Assembly: GCA_902729315.2 (NCBI GenBank)
Contig: LR746268.1
Coordinates: forward strand, 1,288,501-1,352,500
DNA: 64,000 nucleotides
Direction: 5' to 3'
From: Spirodela intermedia
Taxonomy: Eukaryota > Streptophyta > Magnoliopsida > Alismatales > Araceae
Shown here: piece after piece, positions 44,411 through 64,000 of the stretch
Layout: the number at the start of each line of letters is the position of its first letter
Position numbering within the stretch: position 1 is the first letter of the stretch
Made by a program: the position numbers and the translations under genes
The notes under the pieces: generated by a model
Database searches by the model: none
The model's input: only the letters and a program-made list of their open reading frames with translations
Told to the model about the DNA's origin: nothing

Positions 44411-45537
44411 AAGGGTGCTTGCACAAATGTATTTTTTAGAGGGATATGTCCATCATTATTCATGTAGACGAGACGTGTGGGAAAGAAACTCATAGACCTC
44501 CTGCTTCCACAGTCAACGCGGGAGAAATTTCAAGGGTGAAAACGACATTGCGAAGTTGATCTAGGCCTTTGCGTAATTTCCGTTTCAGTCCCTGAGAAAG
44601 ATGAGATAATTGATTTACTCTCATCCAGATTCATATTTGTAAGAAACACATTTTGGATAGATCAACAACTTATTAATGGCGAAGAAGGTCAGCTTAGAAA
44701 ATTACAGCCAAGTCCTTGGAAAGATGAGGAATAGCGGGAAAACTCCTATTTCCGTGGAGCGTATGGACCCCCAGGATTCGTCCTTAAGTGCAATATTAAG
44801 TAATAAACGGCTGGAATTTAAGGATCTGGAGCTTTAGTATTCAATGTGACGGCGTACGGCACGTTCACTATCCTCGTAGCTGCCGTCTCTCCCCCTCCCT
44901 TGAAATATCCTTCTCTCTCTCTCTTTCTCTTTCTCTCCCTCTCTCTCTCTAGGAATCGAACCGTCCTTTTTGGGCATTTATTGGGCTTCTATTGATGCTG
45001 ACTTTGGGAAGTCCAAAGCGGGGGACTCATCAAGGTCCCTCCCCTCCCAGAAAATGGGGGACTCAATTGGGACCCACAGTGTCCAGATTCACCGGATGCA
45101 AAATTAAAAATAAATAATACGGATAATGATAAAATTAGTTCGTATAAATCATAAAAAGGATCTTAATTTAATTTTGAAAAAATTAATATTTCATAACTTC
45201 CACTTTCCCTCCCATCGAGCTTTACAAGAGAGTTCTAGCTGATATTTCTATGGGTTTTAGGAGTCTTAGGGCCAAAGTTTGATATTTTTTAACTATTTGT
45301 CGATATAAATGGGAACGTGATACTCTTCAATAATGAGATCAACTGGAGATTAAAAAAAAAATGTAAAATATTTAACATGAAAATAAGTCGAGAATAATAA
45401 GGAGATTGTAACAAAAGGGAAGCTATGATGTTCCATTATGTGATATAACCATTTTAATCTTGGTTTCTTTTAAATGGGTATCAAAAGTTAATGGGTTTTT
45501 TCCCTCATCTCACAAACACCTCTATGATACCTTGTTG

Positions 45538-45601
<64 letters not shown>

Positions 45602-46330
45602 TGCTCTCTCTCTCTCTCTCTCTCTCTCCCTCTCTCCCTCTCTCATTGGTGGGCTGGGGTTCAACCCACTAAAACCTAGGATGGTACACAATTTATAGTG
45701 TGAATATAATGGGGTAGAGGTTGTCAATTGATATCCAAATCTCCATAAATAAAACCTCTTTCCCTTCACAGTGGGACTTCCTGCATCAGACATAGAGAGC
45801 ATGTCCCTTGCTTTGAAGAAAACTATGTTGACTTTGTGGCCCCCATCAAGCTTGAGAATTCAAGATATGGCTAAAAAGTCAACGTCTTGGAGGGAGAGAG
45901 ACAGAGAAGCTGGAGATGGGTAGATACCCCCAAGGAAACCTAGAGATAGAGAGAGAGAGAGAGAGAGGTAAGAGCATGCCCCTAGGGTCTTATATCTTAA
46001 AGTCTGATCACCAAACCCCCAACGATAATAATAATAATAATAAATTTTAGGTGCCTTAAGTAATAACTCCTTTAATAAGGGGTGTCATAAAACTATTCTC
46101 ACTATTCAAGTACTAAGAATAGTATAAATGCAATAAAAATAATTCCGAGAATATATTCAGAAGATTCCGTGTTTTATAACAATGTAAACCGAGATTCGTA
46201 AGCACTACTGCTTTAGGTTCAGGAAAGCCTGACTAGGGAAATATGTGTAATTATATATTTTGGGGGGTGGAATAAAAATAATCCGTTGATCTGATGTGGA
46301 ATTTTTTTTCTCACCGATTTTGTCCTCTTT
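43990..46330. other. Intergenic DNA between the RBP47-like and TMEM131-like genes
   Basis: No gene seen. It contains GA at about 44381-44406, CT at about 44911-44950 and a longer CT run at about 45540-45650. There is GA at about 45950-45967 and an ATA run at about 46025-46042. Short frames are repeat-derived. Confidence 0.55.
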
Positions 46331-46631
46331 TATAATTTAAATTTCCTAGACAAAGTGGATTCGCCTTGGCTCGGCAACCTTTCGGTCTTCCTTCTCTCTT
46401 CTCTCTTCCGTCTTCTCCCTCTTCCCTCTCTGCAGCTTCTGCTCGCCGCCTGTCGCGAGGAGGCGTCTGGGGAGGGGAGTAGGAGGACTCCGATCGGAGG
46501 TGCAGCCGATGGTAGTCCATCGTCCAAGCCACCGGCTATGGTGACGACGGCGTTGATGGCCTTCGCCATGGCCCCCGCCCCCACCTCCGACGATGCTCGG
46601 TATCGACGGCGTTGACGCCTCTCTCGCTCTC

Positions 46632-46678
<47 letters not shown>

Positions 46679-47267
46679 ATGCTGTGCGCCCCTTCTTTCT
46701 CTCTCTATCTGTCCTTTCCAAGTTCTTGTATCCTCTCTCTTCCCATCTATATCTCTCTGTCTCCTCTCTTTATCTCTTCATCGATATTCCTGTTCCTGTA
46801 CCTTCTGTATTCTTCCCAGCCGGTAGGTACTCCTCTCTTTCTTCATCATCGGTTTGATTCGAGTTTCTGGACCTGCTGCGTTTGAGTGTGAGGGGGACGG
46901 GAGTAGTTTGCAGCAGCTGGAATCATTCAAACCTGAGGTTTGACTGAGGTGGTGCGCTCTTCCATCTCCTCTGATGCTTAAACTTCAGGAGGTGTCATCC
47001 TGTTTAATGGCAGGCGGAGGTATATGAGCATCAATGTCTGAAGTTTGTTTGGTGGCCGGAGGTTGGAGATTAGCCGGATGAAGGAATCAGTGGAGGGCAG
47101 GCTGAGAGGTGCGGGGACTAGGGTTATCTCCCTCCATGGCCTGGTTCTAGGTTTCTGTGATGCCTTATGCTCTCTCTTCTTTGAGTTCTTGTTCCATTAG
47201 GCAGTCTTCCTCGTCCTCTGGCCGCTGTAATGTTTCCCCTCCATGCCCGGGTTTCTAGGGTTCTGCG
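46331..47267 (+). promoter_or_regulatory. Promoter/leader region of the TMEM131-like gene
   Basis: A TATAATTTAA at 46331 is a possible TATA box. A CT-rich leader-like stretch follows (CT runs at about 46619-46675), and a donor-like CCG|GTAGGT near 46823 suggests a leader intron. Two similar segments, CTCCATGGCCTGGTTCTAGG (about 47133) and CTCCATGCCCGGGTTTCTAGG (about 47239), show a local duplication just before the start. Confidence 0.35.
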
Positions 47268-50200
47268 ATGCCTTCTTCCTGCCTCTGTCGAGATACAGTG
47301 GGTTATTGGTTTATCTCCCTTCTGCTTTCCATGACTGATTTCACCTCCTCTGAGGCTTTTGCTGGTTTGCTGGTCGACGTCTGTGGGATGGGACTAATAA
47401 TGGTGGCCATTCCTTTCTTCTTCCAGGAATCGTCACCGCAATCATTTCCGCAGAGGGCTTCGTGGAGTTGTGATCCTCAGTTGTATCTTGTTCGCTCTTC
47501 CTGTCGCGTGGTCGTCAGCTCAGGGGAGCATCCATTTGATCTCCCATGCTCACGGCCATGGCGACGGTTTTGATGCCTGTGAAGAAGATGGATCGAGCTC
47601 ACTGCACGCCCACAGTGTCTCGCCGGGTTGCAGCAACCATAGAAACCTGTTCACCCGCAGAGATCATCCCATCTTTCTCTCATCATTGTGTGGTTTTCTA
47701 GATGGAGATGATGGCTGCGAGCAATCGGGCTCTGAGGATCGATTAAATGAGTTCTTCGATGGCATGAAGCTCTCCTGCTTCCAAGCAGAAGCTGCTGGCA
47801 GAAGAGACGAGGGTTTCACTGCTTCAAATGGCAACTCTCATGGTGATGACGATGGAGGTGGTTCATGTGAAGCATCCTCGGCCACTGATACCTGGAGAAG
47901 CAAAAATCTTCTGGGTTCTTCCTCACAGGAGTCATCTCAAGGGATTGACACCAAATTTTCTGATGGGTTTCCTTCTCCACGGGTCAAGATAAGCCCCCCC
48001 TCCTTGGATTGGGGGATCGCCCATCTGTTTTCCCCTTCCAAGATCTTCTTGACCGTGACCAACAATCACAGTGACAGCAGCTTGCTCATTCACGAACCAT
48101 TCAGCTCTGATCCACAGTTCTATCCATCTGGGCCCGAGCTGCTATCATTGGCACCTGGGGAAGCTGCATCAATTGGCTTCATCTTCCTCCCGAGGCTTCT
48201 TGGCTCCTCATCGGCCCATCTGGTTCTTCAGACAAATCGAGGCGGCTTTATAATCCACGCCAGGGGCACCGCTGTTGAGTCTCCCTATAGGTTTCAGCCC
48301 CTGGTGGGGTTCGAAGCAGCCCCTGACGGGAGCTTGAGGAAGGCTCTGTCCATGTACAATCCTCTGGATGATGATGATGTGCAGGTGGAGGAAGTGAGAG
48401 CTTGGGTTTCAGTCTTCTTTGAGAATGGTTCCCACTCTGCTCAGGTCATCTGTCAGAGAGACCAGTCTCCTCCGCCAGCAGGTGGTGGTGGAGCTTTAAA
48501 TAGTAAGAGGTGGTTCAGCTTGGAAGAGGCCGGATCTGGGGAGTTTCTCGTGGGGTTGAAGCCTCACAGGTCATGGGAGCTTCAGCCTCACAGCACTGAA
48601 ACTCTCATGGAGATCAGCCTGTTCAGCTCCAGAGATGGGAATTTCTCTGGAGCCATCTGCGTGAAGCTCCACAGTTCTTTGCATGGCAGGAACGACACGG
48701 TGGTAGTCCCTCTTGAAGCTCAGGTGAGAGATGGAGCAGCTGATCTTCGAGGGCCTGGTGGGTCTATCTCTGTGTTCTTCGAGCCAGCCCTGCCATTGCA
48801 GAGGGGAAGGTCAGTGTTTTCTCTCTCTATCAGGAATGGGGACTCACATCCTCTGAGGTTGGAGAAGGTCATTGAGGTCACTGATTCTGTGAAGCTCTTC
48901 GAGATCAAATCCATGGAGGGGCTGATTCTCTACCCCGGGGCGGTGACCCTTGTTGCTCTGGTGGTGTGTTCTTCGATTGCTGATCTGATGGAGATCTCCA
49001 CCAGTTCTTCAATGGCCGTGAGCTTGAACTGCAAGCTCGCTGTGGTGACTAATCATTCGATCAGTCCGAAGATCGAGATTCTCTGTCGAGACCTGGTGCA
49101 GTCTAGCTCAAATCTTGGGTCTGAACATTCATTTGAAGAATTGGTGCTACAGCGTGAAGGAGAAAAGTCAACCGATGCAAGAACAGGCTCAGTGGGAAAT
49201 GCTGCTGTAGAACTGTTGCCCATAAAGGTATGATCGCTCAAGCAATAATCCAGGATTTGCATCTATTTAGAGTAATTTACTACATTGGGTAGTTGGGTTG
49301 AAATTCTTCTTTTTTTTTTGCCATTTATGTTGGGTTTGTTAGATGAAGAACTATTGCCCCCTGAAATTACAATATCTGGGGAAATAATTTACAATAATAC
49401 TAATGATAATAATATATGCTACCACCCAAGATTTCTGATGATCATGTGCTGCCTTCTTTACATAGATTCACTACCTACAGTAGTTGAGCTGGAATTTTTT
49501 ATTTTGTTTCCTGTTTGAGAAAGAACAATTGTACATGAAAAAAAATATATATATCGCCCTGTATTTGCATGTATTTCTCTGCTGATCATATGCGCTCCTG
49601 TTCACATTGATTTATTGTCTGTAATCGGGCTGGAGTTATTTTCCTTGCTTAGACCTGCGCTGGTTCTGCTGGAAAAATTAATTTTTTTTCGCATGAAAGA
49701 GAAAATAATCCATCCCTTTTGAGGGAAAAATATTCATTTTCTTGGACATTAGATTGCCAAATTTGTATTGGATCTGATTTCTGTTGGCTTATCGGAATAA
49801 TTTTTTTTCATTTTCAGCTTAAAGTTGACTTCTTCTAGCAAATTCTCATTAAGTTAATTTTTGAACAGTTGGTTTTTATGGAAATATCTATCTGCAAGTC
49901 AGCAATGACATTTAATCACAGAATAATTTTTTTTATCGTATAATTTTCAGTTTAATTGATCTATTCGTTAAAAAAAAAAGAATCTGCAGCGGAGTTTGCT
50001 GGAAGCGAGAGCGATCGATGAGCTGATGGTTGACAGCTGGAGATCCCAAGCGACCATGGAAGGCGTCTCTGTTCTTGAGCACCAAGAACTGATCTTCCCA
50101 ACCGTCCAAGCCGGGGAACATCTCTCCAGATGGATCAAAGTCAGAAACCCAACCCAAAAGCCTGTTCTGATCCAGCTGATGCTGAATTCGGCGGTGATAG

Positions 50201-51760
50201 TTGACCGGTGCCATACCGTTGACTTCCCATCAGAGCATAAGCCGTTGACCGGTTATGGATTCTTGGTGGCCGAGGGCGCCGTTGTGGAGGCCCTGGTCCC
50301 CCCCCTTGGGACGGCTGAGCTGGGGCCCGTTGACTTCCGCTCTAAGGGTCAATGCAGGTGGAGGAGCTCGGCCCTGGTGAGGAGCAACCTCTCCGGGGTC
50401 GAGTGGGTGCTTCTACGGGCAGCCGCCGGCGCCCCGCCGCTCATCCTTCTCGAAGGCTCCAAACCCGTTGACGAACTGGTGTTTGACCTCAACCTGCCCC
50501 CGCCGGATCTCAATGTTTCTTCTTCGGAGCCGCCGCCTTCTGATGCAGCAGAGAGCAGCAGCAGGAGTTATTCTTGCAGCCGCCTCTTCTCCAAAGAGAT
50601 CTACGCCAAGAACGTCGGAGAATCCGCCGTCGAGGTGGTGGAGATGGATATTTCAGGAAATGGCTACGGGTTCGAAGGATTCCTGGTGGACTGTCTAGGG
50701 TTTGTGCTGGAGCCAGGGGAGTCCACCAGGTTGCTCATCTTCTTCCGACCGGATTTCTCCTCCTCCTCCGCCGCCGCCGCCGCCGTGGTCCGGGGATATC
50801 TCCGGCTGGTTATGGCCGGGGGCGTCCTCGAGATCCCCCTGAAAGCTGCTCTTCCGCTGGCCATGTTCCGACAATGTGGGAAGCCCGCCGCCTGGTGGAG
50901 GAGACCCTTCTCCTGGAGATACTCTCTCTTCGTCCTGTTGGTCGCCGCCGTCGCCGTCGCCGGACTGCTCCGCCGTCTTCCTCCTCCGACGACGAACCAG
51001 AGAAAGAGCTCCTCCAGGTGGGTGTTCATGGCGGCCCTTCTGTCTTCGGCTGCTCGCCGCTGGTTTTTCCTCTGACGTCGGGCATTGGGGTTCATCCGCA
51101 GGTCGCCGGCGGAAGAAGAACGTAAACCAGAGGCCGGCGGCGATGCCGCCGCCGCCGCTGATCGGAAGACGGGGATCCGGACGCAGCAGGTTAAAACAGA
51201 CTCCGATCGGCGAAAGAAGAAGACACGGTCGTCGTCGCCGTCGCCGTCGTCTTCAACGGGAAGGAGGATGGAGTTGGCCGGCGGCGCCGCGGGGGTAGAG
51301 GGCGAAAGATCGGGCAGTCTCACCATCCAGGCCATGAAGGAGAGGAGCCGCCGCCGCCGGCGGAGGGGGACGGCGGCGAGGCCCGACGTGTCCGGCAGCC
51401 AGAGTGGGAACTCCTCGCCGTCTTCCCCGCTGTCGCCGGAGGATTCCGCCACCGGCAGCACATTCGCCAACGGAGGCAGCGCCGCCGCCACTGCCGCCGG
51501 CGGAGAGAAGGCATTGGAGTCTCCACCGGAGAAGCCGTGCTTGCGGCCGGTTCTCCTCCCCTCTGCGACCTTCCCAGGCGCTGGCCGGCGAGGAGACGGC
51601 GGCAATGGCGGGAGCACTCCGATGGCCCTGGACGCTCGAGCTCCCGGATCGAGGCTCCGAACGGAGAAGACGGCGGCGGCCGGCGAGGGCTCAGCCGGCG
51701 GGGAGGAGTTCGTCTATGACATATGGGGGAACCATTTCTGCCACCGGCTGATCGGAAGGA

Positions 51761-51792
<32 letters not shown>

Positions 51793-51951
51793 GCGGACTT
51801 TGCCGACGGCGGCGGCGATTCGCAGAGCTTCTTCGTGAGAGACCCCGAGACGCTGATGATGATGGCGGCGCCGGCGAGATCTGGAGCTCGGGGCCAGGAG
51901 GAGGCCACTGCTTCTGGTGTACAGGAGGGGATTCCGAAAAGGGTAAAATAA
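47268..51951 (+). CDS. TMEM131-like single-pass membrane protein (about 1239 aa)
   Basis: Secure exons are 47427-49227, 49990-51017 and 51102-51951, all phase-consistent. Exon 1 is tentatively 47268-47308 (MPSSCLCRDTVGY), chosen because its GT donor has the needed phase; the true N-terminus is uncertain. Near the start, GVVILSCILFALPVA looks like a signal or anchor segment. A large presumed luminal region includes SPPSLDWGIAHLF and HLVLQTNRGGFIIHARGTAVESPY, resembling the TMEM131 Ig-like/PapD-like domain. A second hydrophobic segment at about 925-944 (SLFVLLVAAVAVAGLL) precedes a basic, low-complexity tail ending with YDIWGNHF and SFFVRDPETLM, blocks I recall from plant homologues. In animals TMEM131 aids collagen secretion; plants lack collagen, so the plant role is unknown. 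The tail carries a GACGGC coding repeat (about 51760-51791). The next gene starts 864 bp downstream on the same strand. Confidence 0.88.
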
Positions 51952-52296
51952 GGGCTCTTCTTTTCCCTCTTTCTTCTTCTTCTTCTTCATCGTCTCTCTC
52001 TCTCGCCCCCAGTGTGGCCCAGTTTCTCGGGCTTTCTTCAGGCCCGAGCCTTGTGAAGACGGCCCGCCTCGGTGGGCCAGCCCAAATGAGTAGATGAGCT
52101 GAGCTGGGCCTCTTCTATGAGGACACGTGGACGGACTCCCATGTGCTCTTGGAGAGATTCACTGAGCTGGGAAAAAGACGAGAGAGAGAGAGAGAGCCGT
52201 GCATGTTATTTACATCTTTGCCACTTGTCTGCAGAGGTGGAGAGAGAGGGTGAGCCGTTTCTTCTGTTTGTATCTTTGTCGCTTGTACGCAGGCGT

Positions 52297-52334
<38 letters not shown>

Positions 52335-52592
52335 GCGATTGGCAGAGTGAGAAGGGTCAAGCGGGACGAGACGAGAGGTAGTGGTAGGAGCAGGGCGTAG
52401 CAGCGAGCGACGACAGTCGAGAGAGAGGGGAGGAAGAGGAAGGGAGGGGGGGTTGCTAACCCCATTAATAGCATTTCTCTCTTCGGAGCACCAGATTCCA
52501 GCTGCTGCTGCTCTGCTTCTGTTCCGCCTTCTTTTTTAAATTTATTTTCAGGGGTAACGCATGCGGTCACCGTCTCTTCGGATCCCTTGAAA
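51952..52592. other. TMEM131-like 3' flank and upstream region of the ATPase gene
   Basis: No gene seen. It includes a (GA)n run at about 52300-52330 and CTT-rich sequence at about 51966-51990. Arginine/glutamate-rich frames here come from GA repeats. Confidence 0.6.
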
Positions 52593-52604
52593 CTATATAT
52601 ATAG
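52593..52604 (+). promoter_or_regulatory. Candidate TATA box of the katanin-like ATPase gene
   Basis: CTATATATATAG, 211 bp upstream of the ATG at 52815. It is the strongest TATA match in the window and would give a leader of about 180 bp. Confidence 0.6.
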
Positions 52605-52814
52605 AGAGCTAGTAAGGCAGAAAGAAGGGTGAGGTCGAGGAAGAAGGGGGATCTGGTGGGATCTCGCTTCGACGGATCCCCAGCTTCCTTCTGCCTCCCC
52701 TCCCCTCTGCTCTTCCGTTTCTTCTTCTTCTTCTTCATCTTCTCCCTGAATTGAATTTGGGGGTTGGTAGAGAGTGGAGGGGGGTGAGCATTTAGAAGGG
52801 TGGAGGGTGGCATT

Positions 52815-62377
<9,563 letters not shown>

Positions 62378-62639
62378 CATCCCCTTCCTTCCATTAATTC
62401 CCCTCCTGGTCTTTAATCTTCCCCCACAACCTCCCGCAAGATGGAAGTCAGAATAGGGTTGACCGATGTTCTTAGCCGACGTCTGCTCAGGGTCAATTGA
62501 CTTATTTTAGTGGACTCAGGGATCAATAATTCTGTGGTAGATGGCTCTGCTGAGCTAGGCCAGTTCATCTTGTATGCATGGTTCTGTTCCTGCTTTAGAT
62601 CCTCTTTTCCATGGAGTCAACGGAAGATTGAATTGTAGA

Positions 62640-62800
62640 TTTCTTTTCCTTTTCTTTCTTTTTTTTATTTTTTTATTTTATATTTTTATATATTTTTATT
62701 TTTTTTCTTTTTTCTTTTTTCTTTTTTCTTTTTTCTTTTTCCTTTTTTCTTTTTCCTTTTTTCTTTTTCTTTTTTCTTTTTTCTTCTTCTTTTTCTCTAC
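62640..62800. repeat. T-rich (CTTTTTT)n-like tract in the ATPase 3' flank
   Basis: About 160 bp of T with regularly spaced C, starting about 260 bp after the stop codon. The lysine-rich minus-strand and phenylalanine-rich plus-strand frames across it are compositional. Confidence 0.95.
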
Positions 62801-63470
62801 TGATGGGAGCTGATTTCAAGCATCGATCTTTCATTTTTATTAAATAAGATGCTTTCTCTTGATTTTCCTTTGTATTATTATAATATTTGCTAAGCTGCAT
62901 ATAAGTATATTTAATTTATACTATGATAAATTGATTAAGCACACTCACTAGCTAAGTTATTTATGGTCGCATATGAGATGAATAATTCAATTTTTCACTT
63001 ATATTGATCAAATTTTGCCCGACCTCCTAGTCATCACTCTCATTATTAATACATAGAGCTGAGTCATATATCTTTCTCATGATTATAATTGACGTAGGTT
63101 TCTCAAATATCTCAAAGTTGTAAGAAGGTACAAGCATTTTTGTCAGATTTCAAGAATTATAGTGGTCCATATAACAACATCGTGATTATTGAGTATATAT
63201 ATTTATATATATATATATATATGATCCCAAATCTTCAATTAGGCCCAGAGATCAAAAGTTGACTAACTCATCATCTCCCTTTAAAGACAACTCATAAGTT
63301 TTTAGGTCCAGTGGAAATAATTTTAACAATCTAGGTAGTATTATTGTATTATTTTGATAAATATGTAGGTAAATATGTATAGGTATCATTTTGATCAAAT
63401 AGATTAATAAATATTATATACATTTACTTAAATCTTCCTATCTTACTATTACTTATACACCATGTTGTTA
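62801..63470. other. AT-rich intergenic DNA, nothing recognised
   Basis: No open frame of note. A (TA)n run lies at about 63198-63222. Confidence 0.55.
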
Positions 63471-64000
63471 ATTGATTGGGCCCGGCCCAAGCCATTATGA
63501 ACCCAGTTGGATTGGATCTGGCTCAGGTCCAATTGGATTAGGTCAGATTGTGAGAGGGAGAGAGCCCCAGGCTGCCACGTGCATCACTGAGAGACAGCCA
63601 CTTGATGACCAGTCCGACCCCATCGAGCCTGGACTCGACCCCGGTACGGACCGAGCTGGACTGGATCAACTTCCCTGCCTTTTTCGGGCATTTTTCTTGA
63701 TCCGAATTTGGCCCCAGCTCCTACGACACCACATATCTAGCGAGAGAGAGAGAGAGAGAGAGAGAGAGTCATAGAGAGTGGCGGCCCACCTCTGGGGACT
63801 CCCCTCCTGCCTCACCTCATCTTGCCCTTTAATGCTGCTTCGACTTCATCTCTCTCTCTAACCCCACCTCCTCTACGCATCCAGCTTTCTCTCTCAATAT
63901 CTGGCTTCCTCCCTCTCTCTCTCCCCCTCTTTAAAGCCCGCATCCACCCCGCCTCTCTCTAACGTTCCTCTTCTCCCCCTATAACCTGCACCCGCTGTAT
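63471..64000. promoter_or_regulatory. Probable upstream region of a gene beyond the right edge
   Basis: GC content rises sharply after 63470. There is a (GA)n run at about 63740-63769, then CT-rich sequence to the end with TTTAAAGCCC near 63931 as a weak TATA-like element. This resembles the promoter/leader style of the other genes in the window. No coding sequence is visible. Confidence 0.35.

Noticed and set aside
51085-51298. Arginine-rich alternative frames over the TMEM131-like last exon
   Set aside because: Shadows of the GC-rich coding exon; only the frame continuing from exon 3 contains the conserved tail motifs.

Overview
The window is nuclear DNA from a flowering plant. The genes carry many spliceosomal introns and land-plant families are present: a clade V-type MLO, a CEP peptide precursor, an RBP47-type RNA-binding protein and a CCP1/KATNAL2-type AAA ATPase. 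There is also a decayed Ty1/copia retrotransposon. Non-coding DNA is AT-rich and unusually loaded with (CT)n/(GA)n tracts. The species cannot be fixed from sequence alone. The MLO C-terminal motif argues against a grass, and an interstitial (TTAGGG)7 block is worth noting.

Layout. 1-3402 (-): N-terminal and middle exons of a multi-pass membrane calcineurin-like metallophosphoesterase, running off the left edge, with its probable leader and promoter reaching about 6190. 6.2-12 kb: AT-rich intergenic DNA. 13267-18493 (+): a complete 15-exon MLO gene (587 aa) with a GC-AG first intron and a 756-bp CT tract in intron 6. 19663-24113 (+): a degenerate copia element with both LTRs, a primer-binding site and all pol domains, broken by stops. 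24.1-31.6 kb: low-complexity and intergenic DNA ending in a 4-copy ~180-bp tandem repeat. 31757-32104 (-): a single-exon CEP precursor with two CEP domains. 32.1-39.3 kb: intergenic, with a large CT/CTAT compound microsatellite. 39508-43624 (+): RBP47-like gene, 430 aa and three RRMs. 47268-51951 (+): plant TMEM131-like membrane protein. 52815-62377 (+): complete 11-exon katanin-like ATPase, 405 aa. The right end, from about 63.5 kb, looks like the CT-rich upstream region of another gene.

The genes do not form a pathway; this is an ordinary gene neighbourhood. The plainest shared feature is that every gene has a long purine/pyrimidine dinucleotide tract in its presumed promoter or 5' leader. 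All exon models were built by hand from splice consensus, reading frame and remembered family similarity. Each was checked for phase; only the TMEM131-like first exon is uncertain. No novel biological system was found. The best second-look items are the two GC-AG introns, the MLO intron tract, the CEP second-domain variant and the telomere-type block.
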